Shown here: one piece after another, positions 35,378 to 48,999 of the stretch
Position numbering within the stretch: the first letter of the stretch is position 1
Layout: every line of letters begins with the position of its first letter
Assembly: GCA_037576195.1 (NCBI GenBank)
Contig: CM075102.1
Location: 47,302,745 to 47,366,744, forward strand
DNA: 64,000 nt
Source of the DNA: Phytoseiulus persimilis
Lineage: Eukaryota > Arthropoda > Arachnida > Mesostigmata > Phytoseiidae
Direction of reading: 5' to 3'
Position numbers and translations under genes: made by a program
The notes under the pieces: model-generated
Seen by the model: the letters and a program-made list of their open reading frames with translations, nothing else
Database searches by the model: none
Told to the model about the DNA's origin: nothing

Positions 35378-35541
35378 CGGCTCTCTTAGTATGCAGTGGA
35401 GCTACCACGGCTTTTCAACTGCGAATCGCGGAGTCGTCAGCATCCAGCGACCATGGTCAGCTCAGCCCGTTAATGGTTGCTCCTGTTCCCAATCTCCGCT
35501 TGCGGCGGATCCAGTTCACCTTTATATCTGTGACATTCCAT

Positions 35542-35547
35542 AATAAA
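35542..35547 (+). terminator. Poly(A) signal of SepSecS
   Basis: AATAAA in TCCATAATAAATACTC, about 165 bases after the SepSecS stop codon. Confidence 0.65.
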
Positions 35548-36967
35548 TACTCAGATGGTCATACTTTTCCTCCATAGTTTTCCTTTCGATTTCCGAAGCT
35601 TCCAGAATGGCGAGCGGCTCTCAGTGAGAAAATCTCCGAGGATCAGATGGAGGCCGTCGCAAGCGCCACTAGGGCCTCGGCGAGCAAGGGCGGAGATCGG
35701 TTCCCCGGGATTTTAGCGAATAAACCGCTGACGAATGATGGTTGTCCACCGACCAGAGAACCAGTATTAGCTTGAATCTAATCCTTCCCAGGAACAGGAA
35801 GTCAGTGCTCTATGAGCTGGTGAACGCACTAATGCTGTCAATCAGATACGCACCCCAGGAACCTCACGAATGAAGAGACCCGGATCGCCATACCCCGTCT
35901 ATCAGCGTTAGTTTCTTCAATGAGTAGAGCATCGGTTCTCAGATTATGGGGCCGGGTCCCACTGGTGGGGCCTGGGTACCATTTCCTAGAATTACCCCGA
36001 GAGAACGTCTGTGATTCTATGGTTATTGAAGTCCTACTCTGCTGCGCAATCCCACGTTCCAAATAAGATTCCAAGTAGAAAGTTGTCGTGCTCATCTCCG
36101 CAGAGACATTCTCAATTGTGCCTGGTGGGGCCCGAGGATTTGGGTTGATGTCAAGTGGGGCTCAGGACAGAAAGCTTTGGGAAACACTGGCAGAACAATC
36201 GCTGAGCTCAGCTCTTCCAATGCATGAATTTTGAGTATATGTAAAAAGCGAAAAATAACGGCGAGCACGAGTCAGCACACCTCGACATAAGCGGCAGGCA
36301 GTTGCTCGTAGTATGACCGCTTAAGTATGCAGAGTAAGCGACGGAAAGTACGGTTTCGTCTCGGCGAGCAATTTGACACCTCTCTCCATCTTGAAACTGT
36401 AACGGAGTGTTTCTCCGAGAATGGCCGTATTCAGAGGTCAACCTGAGTCCACTCCACTGAGTGCACAAAACACCCCATTTCGCTGACCTTTTTGAAAATC
36501 GCAAAAATAGTCTTCCAATTAACGAAGAAGTGAGAATGGCGATGATCGAGTCGGGAAGAGATGAATATCTTGAAATCCACTTAGAATAGGTTGAAACTGC
36601 GATTCTTCGGGGGTTGACCTCAGCGTTATATAATGCATTTTAAACTAGCAAGCAAGCCGGACATTGCCTCCGCATCTTCCGAATAATATTGAGTTGCCTA
36701 CGAATCTCTGATGATTGGACACCTTTCCAGGAACCAGACGTTCCCTGCCAACAGAAGAACCGGCCGGACGATATTACCCATTGCTCACAACCCAGCTGAA
36801 GGTATTGCGAAGTGTTGGCTGAACCTTGGGTCTGAAACGGTTCAAGGCTCCGTCCGATTCAAGCCGTATCGCGATTCTTTCCACCACGAGAAGAGGGCGC
36901 CGAGTGCGAGGGCGTTCTGTGTTGTTTATTGAGAGTTGCGGATTTAGTTACTTCAACACAAAGCATC
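35548..36967. other. Intergenic, SepSecS to RBM8A
   Basis: No recognised gene. Two diverged GGTGGGGCC-like stretches occur near 35960-35980 and 36120-36165. The right end should include the RBM8A promoter and leader. Confidence 0.45.
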
Positions 36968-38271
36968 ATGGGGGACGTGCTAGATCTCCAGGGCGAAACT
37001 GGGGAATTCGAAGACGAAGTCGAAGATGACGAACGTGAGTTTTCGGAAATTGAGATTGTAGATACATTCAGTCATGTTAGGTGGACAGGGAAAGGTTCCT
37101 ACTACGACCGGTCTTTTCGAACAGTTGGTAATCAATTCAGCACGCGCTTCGCCTCATCGAATGAGGGGTCTGTGCTGCGGCATCTTCCGCAAATTACTAC
37201 CAACCAGAACGAACTGGGGAAACACCCTTTCGATCACCAACCTTCGCGATACGGCCTTCCCTCCCCTCCCCTCCGCAACATATTGTCAGTCATGTATAGC
37301 TCTGATCCAGGGAAAACCATCACCGCTTGTTGGCTCTCGGAAGGATATCCGAACAGCTCTGGGCTCTCGGAAAGAAGCCTGGAATGATACGGGAGTGATG
37401 ATTGTTGAGCTGCCTTGGACAATCCCGCTCAACGTTTCTCGATCTCTGTGGTGCACTCCAGCACACGATACATTGATTTGTATCGACTGTCCCCATGATG
37501 CAAGACTCAAAAGCGGGATGCAAGTCTCTCTGACGTTCTTGACACGTCTCTGTTCCAGAAAACGTTAATAAGTTGAAGGAAAGAGTGAAACGGCGAAAAG
37601 GACGTGGTTTCCGCGGCGATGGGACGGCGCGCGAAGACATCCGTGAATATGAAGCCATGGAAACAGATTCCGGAGACCAATCAGGTGGCCCCGGCCCCCA
37701 AAGGTGAGCCAGACATATCGTTGAATGAGTTTCGGGAGATCGAGTGCTGGGGAGCTTTTTTCGAGCGAATCGTCAGTCGAGCGATATTTTTGTTGAAATT
37801 TCTGAGTGGCTGAAGTCGAGATTTACAGATCGGTGGAAGGTTGGATCCTGATCGTCACCGGTGTCAACGAAGAGGCCCAAGAGGATGATATCCACCAGAA
37901 ATTCGCGGATTACGGCGAGATCAAGAACTTGCACCTCAATCTCGACCGGCGAACCGGTTTCCTCAAGGGTAAAAATAACCTCCCATGGCCGATCCTGCAT
38001 CTCAGAAAGAAGATCTCCCTGATGATTTCTGCAAGAATCATATTTCCCTGCCACGAGGTCGAGTTTCACATCCACCAAATCGGAGATATCGAGCTCATTT
38101 TGCATTCTCCGTTTCGTTACAGGATACGCCCTGGTTGAGTTCAGTACGTACGCTGAAGCTCAAAAAGCGAAGAACGAACTCAACAACTCCACGATCTTCG
38201 ACCAAGAGATCAAGGTCGATTGGTGTTTCGTCAAAGAGCCCAAGAAACGTGGTTCTCGGGGACGCCACTAG
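36968..38271 (+). CDS. RBM8A: RNA-binding protein 8A (Y14/Tsunagi), exon-junction complex core
   Basis: Partner of Mago in the exon junction complex, deposited on spliced mRNA in the nucleus and involved in localisation and nonsense-mediated decay. Exons: 36968-37034, 37559-37703, 37829-37968 and 38123-38271, with matching phases, 166 residues. Exon 1 gives the acidic N-terminus [14 protein letters not shown]. Exon 2 gives the basic [15 protein letters not shown] nuclear signal and GPGPQR. The RRM begins at [12 protein letters not shown] (about residue 72, containing RNP2), continues through [20 protein letters not shown] and RRTGFLKG, and reaches RNP1, KGYALVEF, which is split by the third intron. 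The end, [18 protein letters not shown], is shorter and less RS-rich than in vertebrates. The first intron is 524 bases, the others 125 and 154. Confidence 0.95.
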
Positions 38272-41200
38272 AAAACGACAGATTCCATTTCGTCAACCCC
38301 TGTATATATCCATGCAAGAAAGGTGTTCACACTGCCTCCGGAAACAATCGAATCTGTCTTGCTTTACCGAGCTTATTTGGCTGTTCCGTATGAACAGTCA
38401 AACCTTAACGCGTTCCGCATCCAGGAATGGTCTCAACTGTCGAGGTGCAATATTGCGACCACTCGTCGCAACGTCATGTGGTTCCGATGATCTATGAGCG
38501 CCGATCTCGAAGAATACCTCGGATTCAGCTATCTTTCCAATGAGACTGCAAGGAACCGAACGGAAAGCTGAATCTTTAAACGACGCGTCGAGGTGCAAGC
38601 GCCCGTGAAATGGAGCGGCTGAAGAGATCAATGGCGGGCGAGGAAATAGAAGACATCTTAGAGACTTTCGAATGCGCGGGAGAGCTCCTGTGCGGAATAC
38701 GAAGTGAAAGCCGGAGTGCTGATCACGGGAGCTGAATAAGAAAACTTCAACCGCGTCTCCGGGCTGAGGCATGACATTATAGCCGGACGATTTTGGGGAA
38801 GAGAAAGGGAGTCATTGGATTGACCCGGTGACTTCGTTGTAGGCCAGTTAGGCTCAAAACTAGTGACCGTTCCTCGGTGAACTTCTTAATCCGGCTCCCT
38901 CGAGAGGTCACAGGTGGATTTCAACGCGAGGAGGTCTGTGGGCTGAATCCAGAAGCTGCTCGTATTGGCTGATTGATCCGATTTTTGTAGTACAGAAAGG
39001 AGAAGAGGCGCCTTGCAATGAAAAGCGGGTTTGTATGCTCCGAGACCGACACGGGAACCAATGAACCAGAAGATTGAGCCATCATACGACGAACGTCAGT
39101 TAGAACAGCTACAGGCAAATGTAGAATACGGACAGCGTAGTACATCTCGAAGAGATAGGGACGACCCGAATCAGCTGAATATTAAACTACATATTCAAAG
39201 TGCGGAACACATACGGTATGACTTGCGAGATCGGAGGGTTCCGATGATCGGAAAACTCTGCTCAACGAGGGGCGATTCGAGCTCCTATCGACTAATCACC
39301 GTTTCCCCCGTACGAAGACGGTGTTCCCCAACCCTCAGCATTAGAACTGTGACGTAGGAGTCCCGCGTCCATACGATGAAATGAGAAAAAAACTCTCATG
39401 GCAGGAAGTCATTTCACTCATATTCCACCGAACTTTTGCCGAAACCCGAAGTTTTGCCGGAGAAACTGCAGAGCTCATGCGTTTCTTTCCATTGTGCAGT
39501 ACTGAATGACATGCAAGCAGTGATGCGGTGGTGTGGAGCAGTTTTTCGAGGACATGAGTTGAACACAAGGTAAGCGACAAGTCGTTGAAGTCAAGGAAGC
39601 GTCGTGAAATCAGGAGGAGCACCCGACACAGCTAAAGCATCGCGTTAATCCGTGCTGAGCAGGCTTCCGAATTCATCGGGTCTCGATTCTTTGTCGATGC
39701 TCACGAGCACCAATATCCTCTCCAATGGCGCTATAGGTGCATTATCCTCCGTCATAATCACAAATGATGGGATAAATGGGATGTAGCGGTAAACATAAAA
39801 GTCGTACTTCTGTCAGTTCGTCTGTCTGTACTCGATAGACCCAAAGCCAAGAGTCCCATCCCGATGAGGCCTCCTACACATGAGCCTCCCTTCCCCAAAG
39901 CACCTTCTTCCACCGTATCCCTCAAATCCTCAAGAATGGCTCGAAGTCTCGCATTCCTCTCCGTGAGTTGGGTGGAATATTCTCCGAGATGTCGATTAGA
40001 TCAGCCCTCTTCTCCTGTCCTTTTGATAAGGATAAAGATAATTACAAGAGAACCGTTCGAGAAAGAGAGAGTTATATTCAAACTGGGAAGGTTCAGGGAT
40101 ATTGACGCAAAACTGAGAAAAACGCGTTAGGCACTCGAGGAAGCTTTTTGGAGTCGGGCGATCTGATATCTTGACGAAACCTTAACGATAGCCCGATGTT
40201 GAACTCGGCAAAATACCCGAGAGAGGTTCCAATGGATGAATATCCTCAAATAAATGAGAGAGATAGAGGAAATGAGGTGAAAAAAAATGGACGGATGAAT
40301 TTGAGAAAACTGAAAGGAACAGAAGGATGAATACGAATTTTGCGTTTTACGATAAGGACGATGAGACACGTAAGATAGAATGTATTCAAACCATGACAGC
40401 AGGCTCTGGCATAGCTCTGACATCCATCGTTTCGTCTACGCAGAAGCATCACCTCACGGATATCCGTCGCCGATACCTCAGTTTCCATGGAGAGTCTGGG
40501 ATGAAATAACCATACGGCGGAGAAACCAACACCAATAAAATTGATGGCCGTCAAACTCCTCGAAGACAGCAGCGTTCCTCCTGAGCTCCCGCCGAAACTG
40601 TACAAATCCATCCGAAGCTCCGGTCGAAGGAGGAAGAAATAACCTTGGGCGAATATCACTTCTGGCCCTGCCTTGCGCGTTGGCTCATCAGCAATTGCAT
40701 TCCGCGGCTCCGGCTAGTATAGGCCATCCCACCCGATTGGCCCGTTTTCCTCCTCGTGGTGACGACCACATCTTGTCGTCAAGAAATTGGGTCGGCTCCA
40801 AGATGCTGGTGACAGCTCGAAGATGGACAGAACGATGCATCGTTGCCATCGATTCTCGGCGATCTTCAGAAATCGAAAGATCGTTCTCCCCTGATAACTT
40901 CCGAATCCAGATTGTGACTCTGTGTTCTCACGTTGTTCCACAAGGAAGAACATTGAGCATTGCCCACGGATGTCGCTCTAAAATCCTGTACTTAAAGTGC
41001 AAGTATAGTAGGCTCCTATGTTTTTCCAACCGGCTTTCTAGAGCACGCAGACCATCATCGAGGTCAAACATCACGGATGTTATACATAGAGCATCGTTTA
41101 TCTGGGTTCTCGAGCTTCCTGAACACGTTTTATGGTTCAAATTTCTACTCCTGATCTCGGCTGCGATAGCGGCTCAACGTCCCAGGATCTATTCCTGCCA

Positions 41201-44200
41201 TACAGTCGTCCCATGGGAAACTCTGGCCCGATTCCCTCTAATATCAAACTTGAGATATTCAACAATGTCCCCCCGAATTTTCTCCGATACGTGAATGGCT
41301 CTCAAACAATCCTGATCCGTGAGACGCTCTGGAGGAGCTTCCGACGGAAATCTCTCGGAGCCCATGAGACGGCTGATGGACGTTATTGAGGCTATCTGAA
41401 ACATCCTGGCAGCCATGCGAGGTTGCGAGCGCCGTGAGGCGGACTCAGGGCGGAGCGATGGATCCGCTGCATGCCATGCAGCTGTCACCTTCCAAAACTA
41501 AATGTGCTGTGACAGTGGGCTTCGTTTGCAACTCCGCCATCTCCGGACTTTGGCCACTGCTCATAAAAATCATCGAACGGACTTTCGGAGCGCGAAGTTC
41601 CCTCGTAGATACGGGCGAGCGGGCAAGGCGGTGAATCGAAGCCGTGACGACCATTGCCGGCAAACTCTACGCTGGGGCGACTTCAACTTGGAATAGCCGC
41701 TCGATGGGTCTAGGGTGCCCAATGAGATTGAGTGTCAGGAGACACAAAATGATTCCCTTGTGGAGCGAACAAATCTGGGTAACGCGTCCTAGCTCGAATA
41801 CACATGAATATCGAGATCGATCAAGCACTTCGACTCCAGCGAGCTCAAACTCGACCATCACCGTGACAAATCGGAGCTTCGAAGGTGATCGTAGATCTCG
41901 ACCTCAGGTCAACTCCAACAGTCCGGGTTGCTCCTGGGAGCTCAGTCGGAAGCTGCACCAGAAAGTCGAGCCTGAGTTTCTTCCGTTGTTCCATTACGCT
42001 GGGATTCATCAGCATGCAGTGCGGTGCTTGGCCTCAAACGAGCACCTGACACCGTTTTCCGGCGATGGCTTTGACCTGAGTGATGCGAAGGACAGAGAGA
42101 GAGCGTGGAACAACCTAAATTATCACGACGTTCAGAATATCAACCCCCGGATATTTCCAAGCTCAATTTTATCAACCATCGATCATATCAACTATTCTTC
42201 TTACGAATCAGAGGATGGAATCTAGGTTTTACAGTAGTCGGATACAGTTGTGGAGCACGACTCACGAGCAACTGCCAAGGACGATTTTCTATTCTTTCCC
42301 CGTAACCACGTATCTTTCAAAGGAACGAGGTAGATAAAATCTATGGAGCCTCTTCGATAGCATCCATTGGATGTTCATTGACAGTACCGCCACTCAGCAG
42401 AGTCAATCATTGGAACACGTGGCATCTCTGTTCTGACATCGGAACAACAATGGTCTTGAGTGTGCAGTTTCGGAGCATGAGCAGCTGTAGCCTTCTGCAC
42501 AGAAATTACCACGCTCTCGATCCAGATCCCAATTCGGATTCTCTGGATGCCGCTGGAGGGAAGTTTGAATACCTGAACGTCAACTAGGCGCCGGAGATTG
42601 AATTCATCGAAACGATACAGTAGACCTTGATACGGAACGAGGCAACTGCTCAGGCTGAAACCTCGTTTTCTGATCTGATGAGAGAATGATCCAAGGGAAG
42701 ATCAAGGTGGAATCATGTGATGACAGCTTCATGCAGCCTGGATCAGGTCGATCCAACGGATCAACGAATGATGAAGAATCATAGCCAAGCGCACGCATCG
42801 GTAAGCGCTGCCGTTCCAAGTTACTTCGTCCTCGCATGCTGCTGTTCCGCATCAGAGACTCCTGCCTCTGAGAGGAGGAGAGAGACGGGAGGAGGCGGTC
42901 GAGAGAAAAGCGACGAGTGCGTGACAAACTGGTAGCGCGATACGAACTGCGCCGATGGTCAGTATTTGGGTTTGGTCGAGTCAACTTCGGAGAACACTAC
43001 CGCTATACGGGAGACCCAGTTCAGTGGTTCTTAAGCTTCCTCAGCTCCGGCTGACCTAGATGTGGCCTGTAATACAAGCATGCCGATGCATTCCACAACG
43101 CATGATAACCGAACCCTCATTCCACAAATCCGAATATTCCTCTCACTTCACCTTTATGCTCCTCCCACATCGCTTCCTGTTTCTCAAACTATCTGAGCCT
43201 CAAAAGCACGAGGAGCTCATCGCGCGAAGTCGAGTTTTCAAACCTGGGCTGACAAATAGAGTCGGTTCATAGTTAGTCAGGCAGCTCGGTCGGAGATAGC
43301 GATGGCGTGCAACCCGGGATGACTGATGATCCTTTGCGGAGGAATGGAGCATCACGCATCTTTCTTGAGCTCTTGGAGAGCCTACGTGTGCTCGGTACCG
43401 ATTCGCCTTGAGGTCCTGCTTAATTTAAATCATATCTGGAGCGACGAGGTCCCGGACGGTCTAGTTGACAGTTTTTTCGATCAGCAGCCAGGGACTCGTG
43501 TGTCACAAGGGCTGAAACTCCGACCGAAGAAGTCGGTTCTTAGAAGCCACTAATTCATCGGTCACGATTTTGAAGGCGAAAGACGCGGCCAAGGAAAATT
43601 GTGATGTCTGGCTCAAATGAGATCTGGCTTCACGAACGACAGATCTGATTGGGGGAACAAAAAGCGCTTACTCCAGATTCTGCTTCCCGTGGGAGGATGA
43701 CCCTTGGAGAACTGGAGCATTCTCATCGAGTCACAGCCTTTAGGAGTCCGCTTTCTAAGGCAACTCAGAAAGGGGAGGATCGCGGTGTTTTTCGCGAGTG
43801 GAAGCTTCTGCTGCACACCCTGTATTGGTTGCTCGAGCGGATCTCTATTTTGTTTTGTAAGAGGATCCTACACCACGCCCCAGCATCGCGGGAGAAACGA
43901 TCGGGGCGTTTTCTAATCTGATGGGACATCCTTAACTTCGACGATCTAATATCGTGAACCAATCTGAGGGCTTCACGACAACAGAATTGTCACGAACACT
44001 TGTCTGGTTTCAGGTTGTCTATCGGAACATGTCGCAACGTCCTATATTTTTGTCCATGATTTTGTTTCAATCTGTCTCCCGATAAGATGCTCAAACTCGG
44101 AGAGAGCGATATTGGCCCTGACAAGATCACTTTCCGAGGCGACGGCAATGACAGTCAACAGCTCCATTTTGAAAACTGGACAGGGTGCGAGAAATGGCGG

Positions 44201-47050
44201 TTCTAGCTTCGAAAAAAAGTCATGTGGGTTATATCTAGATACTCCCGCTGTTCTCGCGAGCGTCTCTCCAGAACGTCGTCCGTTTTGCGCTTGTCTTCGT
44301 TGATGTTTTTTTTCCTCGTGACTATGAGCGGTCTCGTGTCTTTCGTTCTCAAAGCATGATGGCGGCCGGTGATCAGTGTGTGTTGCTGTTTTGTCCTGAA
44401 GCATATGAATCCTCCGATTCGTATCCCTTTCTTGGATCGGCAAGGTAGTGGTCGAACGCAGGGACAGTCACTCAACAAAACGTGATAATTCTCGGGGAAA
44501 GACTTGGCAAAGGAACCTTCAACACCAGGATACAAAAGCCTCGAATCCCTCCCAGACCACGGAAGATCGCATTCGTGCCCGAATCCATCCTCTAGGAAGC
44601 TCTGCTCCAAGTAGCGTGTTGCGCGTTCCCATAATTACCGGTACTCAGAGCCCCTGAAAGCCTCGGAAGCATTTCTCAGAAAAGGTATGGACGGAATATT
44701 ATCACCGACGTTAGCTTAATGCGCTCACTGATTTAGGACAAGCCCGCGGGAGCAGTCGCATCCGATGGTTGTTTCGGACGCTAATTCTGAGAGTTTCAGT
44801 GATTCCCACTCAAAACGGGGGCGTTTCAATTACCAATACCGCCAAGCACCCCTCAGTCAAAATGACCATCCAAAAAAGGAAGTCTGAATGGTTCATAGCT
44901 TTTCTACCTGAATGAGAGCAGTGGTTGATTGGACCTGTTCGCACGCGGAAACTTCGAGTTTCCCAAGAAGCTAGGCCCCTTCCATTCGAAGTTCTCGAAT
45001 TCAAAACTTTTAGCCTTCTACCTAGCCCCATTGAGGAATCGAGTTCAAGGCCCGACCAACCTGACACGACCCAGGAGAACGAGAAAGCGGCGCTGCAACG
45101 CCTCCTTGTTGACTACACGACTCTGTGTTTCCCTGGCCTACGTTCGAACATCGGGAACCCGCGTTTCCCAGTTCTTCCTACACAGTAGATGCCCTCCTGT
45201 CCTTCTCATACACTCAATTATCTGCTAGAGGCTAAAAATCGCGGAGTAACTGACACCTATCATCCGATCCTGTCGGTCGCGTTCGATTCTCGAAATCTAG
45301 GGGTTTTATGAGGAGTCAGATGATTTTACACGTTTATACTGGGTGTTTCATAATCATGATGGAATCCCCCGCCCCCCTGTGCACTCGATTCCTTCGCGTC
45401 ATTTCGTGAGAAAAATTGCTATTTTCCATCGTTTCGAGAGTTGAAGGCCCTTCCTACTTTTAAACCTCCCACAGCAATCGGAACAGCTGTCGACCGGTCA
45501 CTCACAGGAATCGAAGGCGATTCTGAGTGGGTATTTTCGTTCATTGAATGCTGATGTACCTTGCACCAAGGGAGCCACCGGAGAGAACGGAGTTCTCACG
45601 TCAGAAAGAGCGGGCAAATATCTCGTGCTGGGAATATTGTTATTGGCTAGCGGGAGGGGGAAGGGAAGTACCCTACGTTGCACTTCGCTATCGGGTGTCG
45701 AGTTGATTAAAACCAGGAAGGATTCTCTCCCGGGGCGAGTCCTTACGTGTTCGTGTTTAACAACGGGAAATCGTTCGAGCAACTACGTCCCTGCCAGAGA
45801 CCAGGTTCACAGAATGACGCACGCTCCAGGCCCATCATATCCATCGCGTGAAAGTTCATCGATGGCAAACATACATGAATATGTGCAGACAAACAAATCC
45901 GCGATACATATTCATACAGGTCTGGCAAACGAATTTCTCGTTGAGTAGATGAACCTCCGGTGTCACGGAAAATATGAGCACCTCCGGCAAAGTCAACAGT
46001 GGTCTCGGTCATCTCCTTGAGATCTGGGGCTAAGGAGAATATCAAGCACTAGACTCCGAGCTGTTCATGCTTGGTCCGGGTGCGTGGGCTGACAAGTCGC
46101 AATAAGCTGGAGATCTTTCAGGGGAGTCCAAGTTCTTCCGGGGAGTGTGCAGCCAATAAGCCCGACATTCTCCGACTCGACTCTCTGCTTGGAGGGCGCA
46201 AATTAGGCTAATTTACCAACCCCTTGTTTGTAGGGAGGAAAGCCAGAGCTCGATAAGGTGTTTTACGGCGGAGCAGGTCGTCCATTATAGACTCGTTGCG
46301 TGGCGTCGGCGAAGTCTACTAGGCCTCTCATGTAAACCCCCTCCTATATCGTGGACCCTTCCGGAAAGTCAGTTGTAATTGACTCGTAGTTAGGAGGATC
46401 GGCGGAGGGATAATATTCATGGCTGAAATCAGGCTGGAATTCGGAATGGCAAAGTTTGTAATCTGGTGAGTGCTCTGTTGGGCCTTGATCCGGAGCCACA
46501 ACACGTTTCTTTCCGCCAGCACCGATTCATACAGCATAGCAGGCGCTCCATGCTGCTTTTCCCTCAAGAGGTTCTTGGTATCGGTGGTGGGGCATACTGC
46601 CAACAGTTCTGTGCGCAAAGAGCGAAGGCGATGAAGAGCTCTCGGAGAGACCTTGGAGCCCTTCGGTAGCTTGTTTCATTGTAGTGGGGCGGGGAGCTCG
46701 TTTTCAGTCGCTCGCCCCAGGCGCTGTTTGATCCGACGACGCCATTGGCAAGTCCCCACGATAGGCGAGACAATTCGCCTGAAAGCAAGTGCGAAGGTTC
46801 GTCAATTCCTGTGGTGAGCAGTGAGTGTCATCTACAAAACGGTTTCACGTCTGAGATCACTTTCCAGGCGGCAGCATGCTCTTCTGAGGTGGTTATTCGA
46901 CACCTCTCCATCAACCCAAACATCTCGATGAGTGCACGAACTTCGAGCCCACTTTCGTGGAGACCAACTCAAATTGAGATGTCTGGAATAATCATTTGTG
47001 CCATACCCGCAAAGAATGCAGAGTTCACAGCACAAGACGGGATTCGGAGA
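38272..47050. other. No gene recognised
   Basis: About 8.8 kb without a recognisable protein. The longer frames are plus 40680-41294 (204 codons), plus 41644-42225 (193 codons) and minus 40246-40659 (137 codons, with a hydrophobic segment). All overlap frames on the other strand, mostly start at non-ATG codons and lack supporting splice sites or family motifs. Fast-evolving genes such as chemoreceptors, or decayed retroelements, could hide here, but I cannot show either. Confidence 0.5.
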
Positions 47051-47060
47051 GCCAAGTGGT

Positions 47061-47600
47061 CCTCAAGGCAGAGGTCGTCAGACTTTTCCGACTCTGACAC
47101 CCCAGGGTGTCGCGGGGTGGGCAGCCGTGAGTTTGCCGAGGAGGTGTCGAAAGATGCCCTTTCTGGTTCTGATCGTACTTGGGAGAAATGCGTTTACGCA
47201 CACCACCAGTGGAGCGGAACTGTTGTTCCAAGCTCGACCCATGGCAGTGTAGGACTCAAGCTCCCCCAGGAGTACTGAACAATACGCACTGAAACCCTGA
47301 TCCTCTATTGGCCGTGCTAGCAGGGGAGGGAACCTCTTTGGGCCCCGAAATGTATGGTCAGATCGACCTCGGAATCACCCGCATGGAATCCCGAAAGGTA
47401 TGGCGGAATCATCACCGAATTATGATCAGAACGAAGAAGACGTCGTTTGGCCTCATTCGACGCACCTTGTCACCCTTCGGCCACCCTCAACACTCTTTGT
47501 CCCCTCGGCACCCCGCGACACCCTTGGCAACCTCCGCACCCTGGTGTGTCACGAGACACAGTCTGACGACCTCTGCTTCAAGGGACAGGCGCTCTTGTGG
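47061..47600. repeat. Imperfect inverted repeat around a ~200-base spacer
   Basis: The left arm (about 47061-47190) contains GCAGAGGTCGTCAGAC and GTGTCGCGGGGTG. The right arm (about 47400-47600) contains their complements GTCTGACGACCTCTGC and CACCCCGCGACACC, in mirror order and with insertions. The arrangement suggests a degenerate hairpin-type MITE. Confidence 0.6.
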
Positions 47601-48740
47601 CAAATTCGCGTTGCTTCCGATGTAATTTCAGATCTACAGGAAGGAAACCGTCTAGCTCACATTGACATGCTCTTCCCGTTTGGTTCCTTGTTCAACCGTG
47701 CAAAAATGTAGATGGCTTGAAGCGAAAATTGAGGGGGCTCTGATTCTAAGTGAGAGTCGGTGATAATGTGATTTGCACTGGTCAGTATCCGATTTCCACA
47801 CTCCGGCGTCAATGTGAATTCTCTCTGGGAGACTTCCCTCAAGACTGCGCCGGTGCTGAGAACTTATGCATCAACGCTGCTGAGTCCGCACAAGCGTGAT
47901 GTTGTGTGTCGTCGCACATTATGGAGCGGGAGGGAGTGAGTTGACGTGTGAGTAACAGCAAGTTAAGGCCAAGCCGGTACCTCTGTGGAAGCGCTTGTCG
48001 ACGAACAACTCTTGTTCGTCATGGCTGAATTGAGATTCGATACCGCGACTTGGAGAACTTGGAAAACATGTCCTCTCACTTCCTGAGAGCCTCGATGCGG
48101 CGAGGCTAACGGAGAAGACTCGAAGCAGAAACTTGGGCTCGCCGGTTGGACTCCTGTTTCGGGTTGCAAGTTCTGGTCAGTCAGTCTGTGGCCGGACAGC
48201 TGAGGAAACAGCTTCTCGGGTTTGAACAGTCTGATTGGCAGTCGGGGAATCACATGAGCATTCGGAGACTCGAACGGTCTGGTGACGGTGTTGGATAGAG
48301 CGGTCGGCAAAACATAGCGAAGAACAACCACCTGTAGGAAGTTGGTTTATGCGTCCACGAGGGGTCGCCAGCAGTAATCAGCGGGCCCGGCTGAGAGGGT
48401 TCCTGGTCAGTGATCAGTTGAGAGGAGAAGAGTTGCGCACGCACGAATCGTGGCACTCTGAGGGCGCTTGAAGAATAAACCCCGGAAGGCCACGTTGCCG
48501 ATTGTCGGAAGGCCCCAGCAGCAGCCTTAAGGGCCCTCTACTCTCCCCGAATGCTCTCTCCCAAGAGTGTGTGCGTGTGTACGCTGTGCGTGTGCGCGCG
48601 TGTATGTGTGTGAGTGTGTATGTGTATGTTGGCTGCTGCCTGCCCGCCTGCTAGCTGGTCTTCCAGGCCACTCGCCTGCCTGCTTGCGTGAGTATCTGCG
48701 TGTGTATGTGCGTCTGTGAGTGTGTGCGTGTGCGCGGGTG

Positions 48741-48743
<3 letters not shown>

Positions 48744-48790
<47 letters not shown>
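48744..48790. repeat. (GT)n microsatellite in a wider GT-rich block
   Basis: Uninterrupted GT dinucleotides for about 47 bases, inside a looser GT/GCGT-rich block spanning roughly 48560-48835. The block produces long Thr/His-rich frames on the minus strand that are artefacts. Confidence 0.95.
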
Positions 48791-48798
<8 letters not shown>

Positions 48799-48958
48799 GC
48801 TGTCTGTGTGCGTCCGTCTGTCAGTCCGTTCGTCTGTTGTAGAACGGGCACCAGCGCGAGCTCGCTCTGATGAGCGCACGAACCGGAGCCTTGCGCGAGA
48901 GAGTTCCAGCAGAGACAGCAAGCATCGGCAGCTCGCTCGCACCCCGCTGCTGCTGCTC

Positions 48959-48992
48959 TATAAACCTCATGCCAATATGTGCGACGTTTTCA
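48959..48992 (+). promoter_or_regulatory. Possible TATA/initiator core promoter
   Basis: TATAAA at 48959-48964 is followed 33 bases later by TTTTCAAGTG, close to an arthropod initiator, the usual spacing for a TATA promoter. It lies about 4 kb before the Kv4 start codon, after the GT block and before the CAN-rich leader. Without transcript data it may be chance. Confidence 0.3.
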
Positions 48993-48999
48993 AGTGTTG

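Noticed and set aside
41644-42225. Plus-strand 193-codon frame considered as a LINE or receptor fragment
   Set aside because: Possible GDFN-type endonuclease word is in a different, stop-broken frame; the resemblance was too weak to claim.
46745-47278. Plus-strand 177-codon frame
   Set aside because: It runs into an imperfect inverted repeat and matches no family; probably repeat-derived.
48538-48942. Minus-strand Thr/His-rich frame
   Set aside because: A translation of the GT microsatellite; low complexity with no independent coding evidence.
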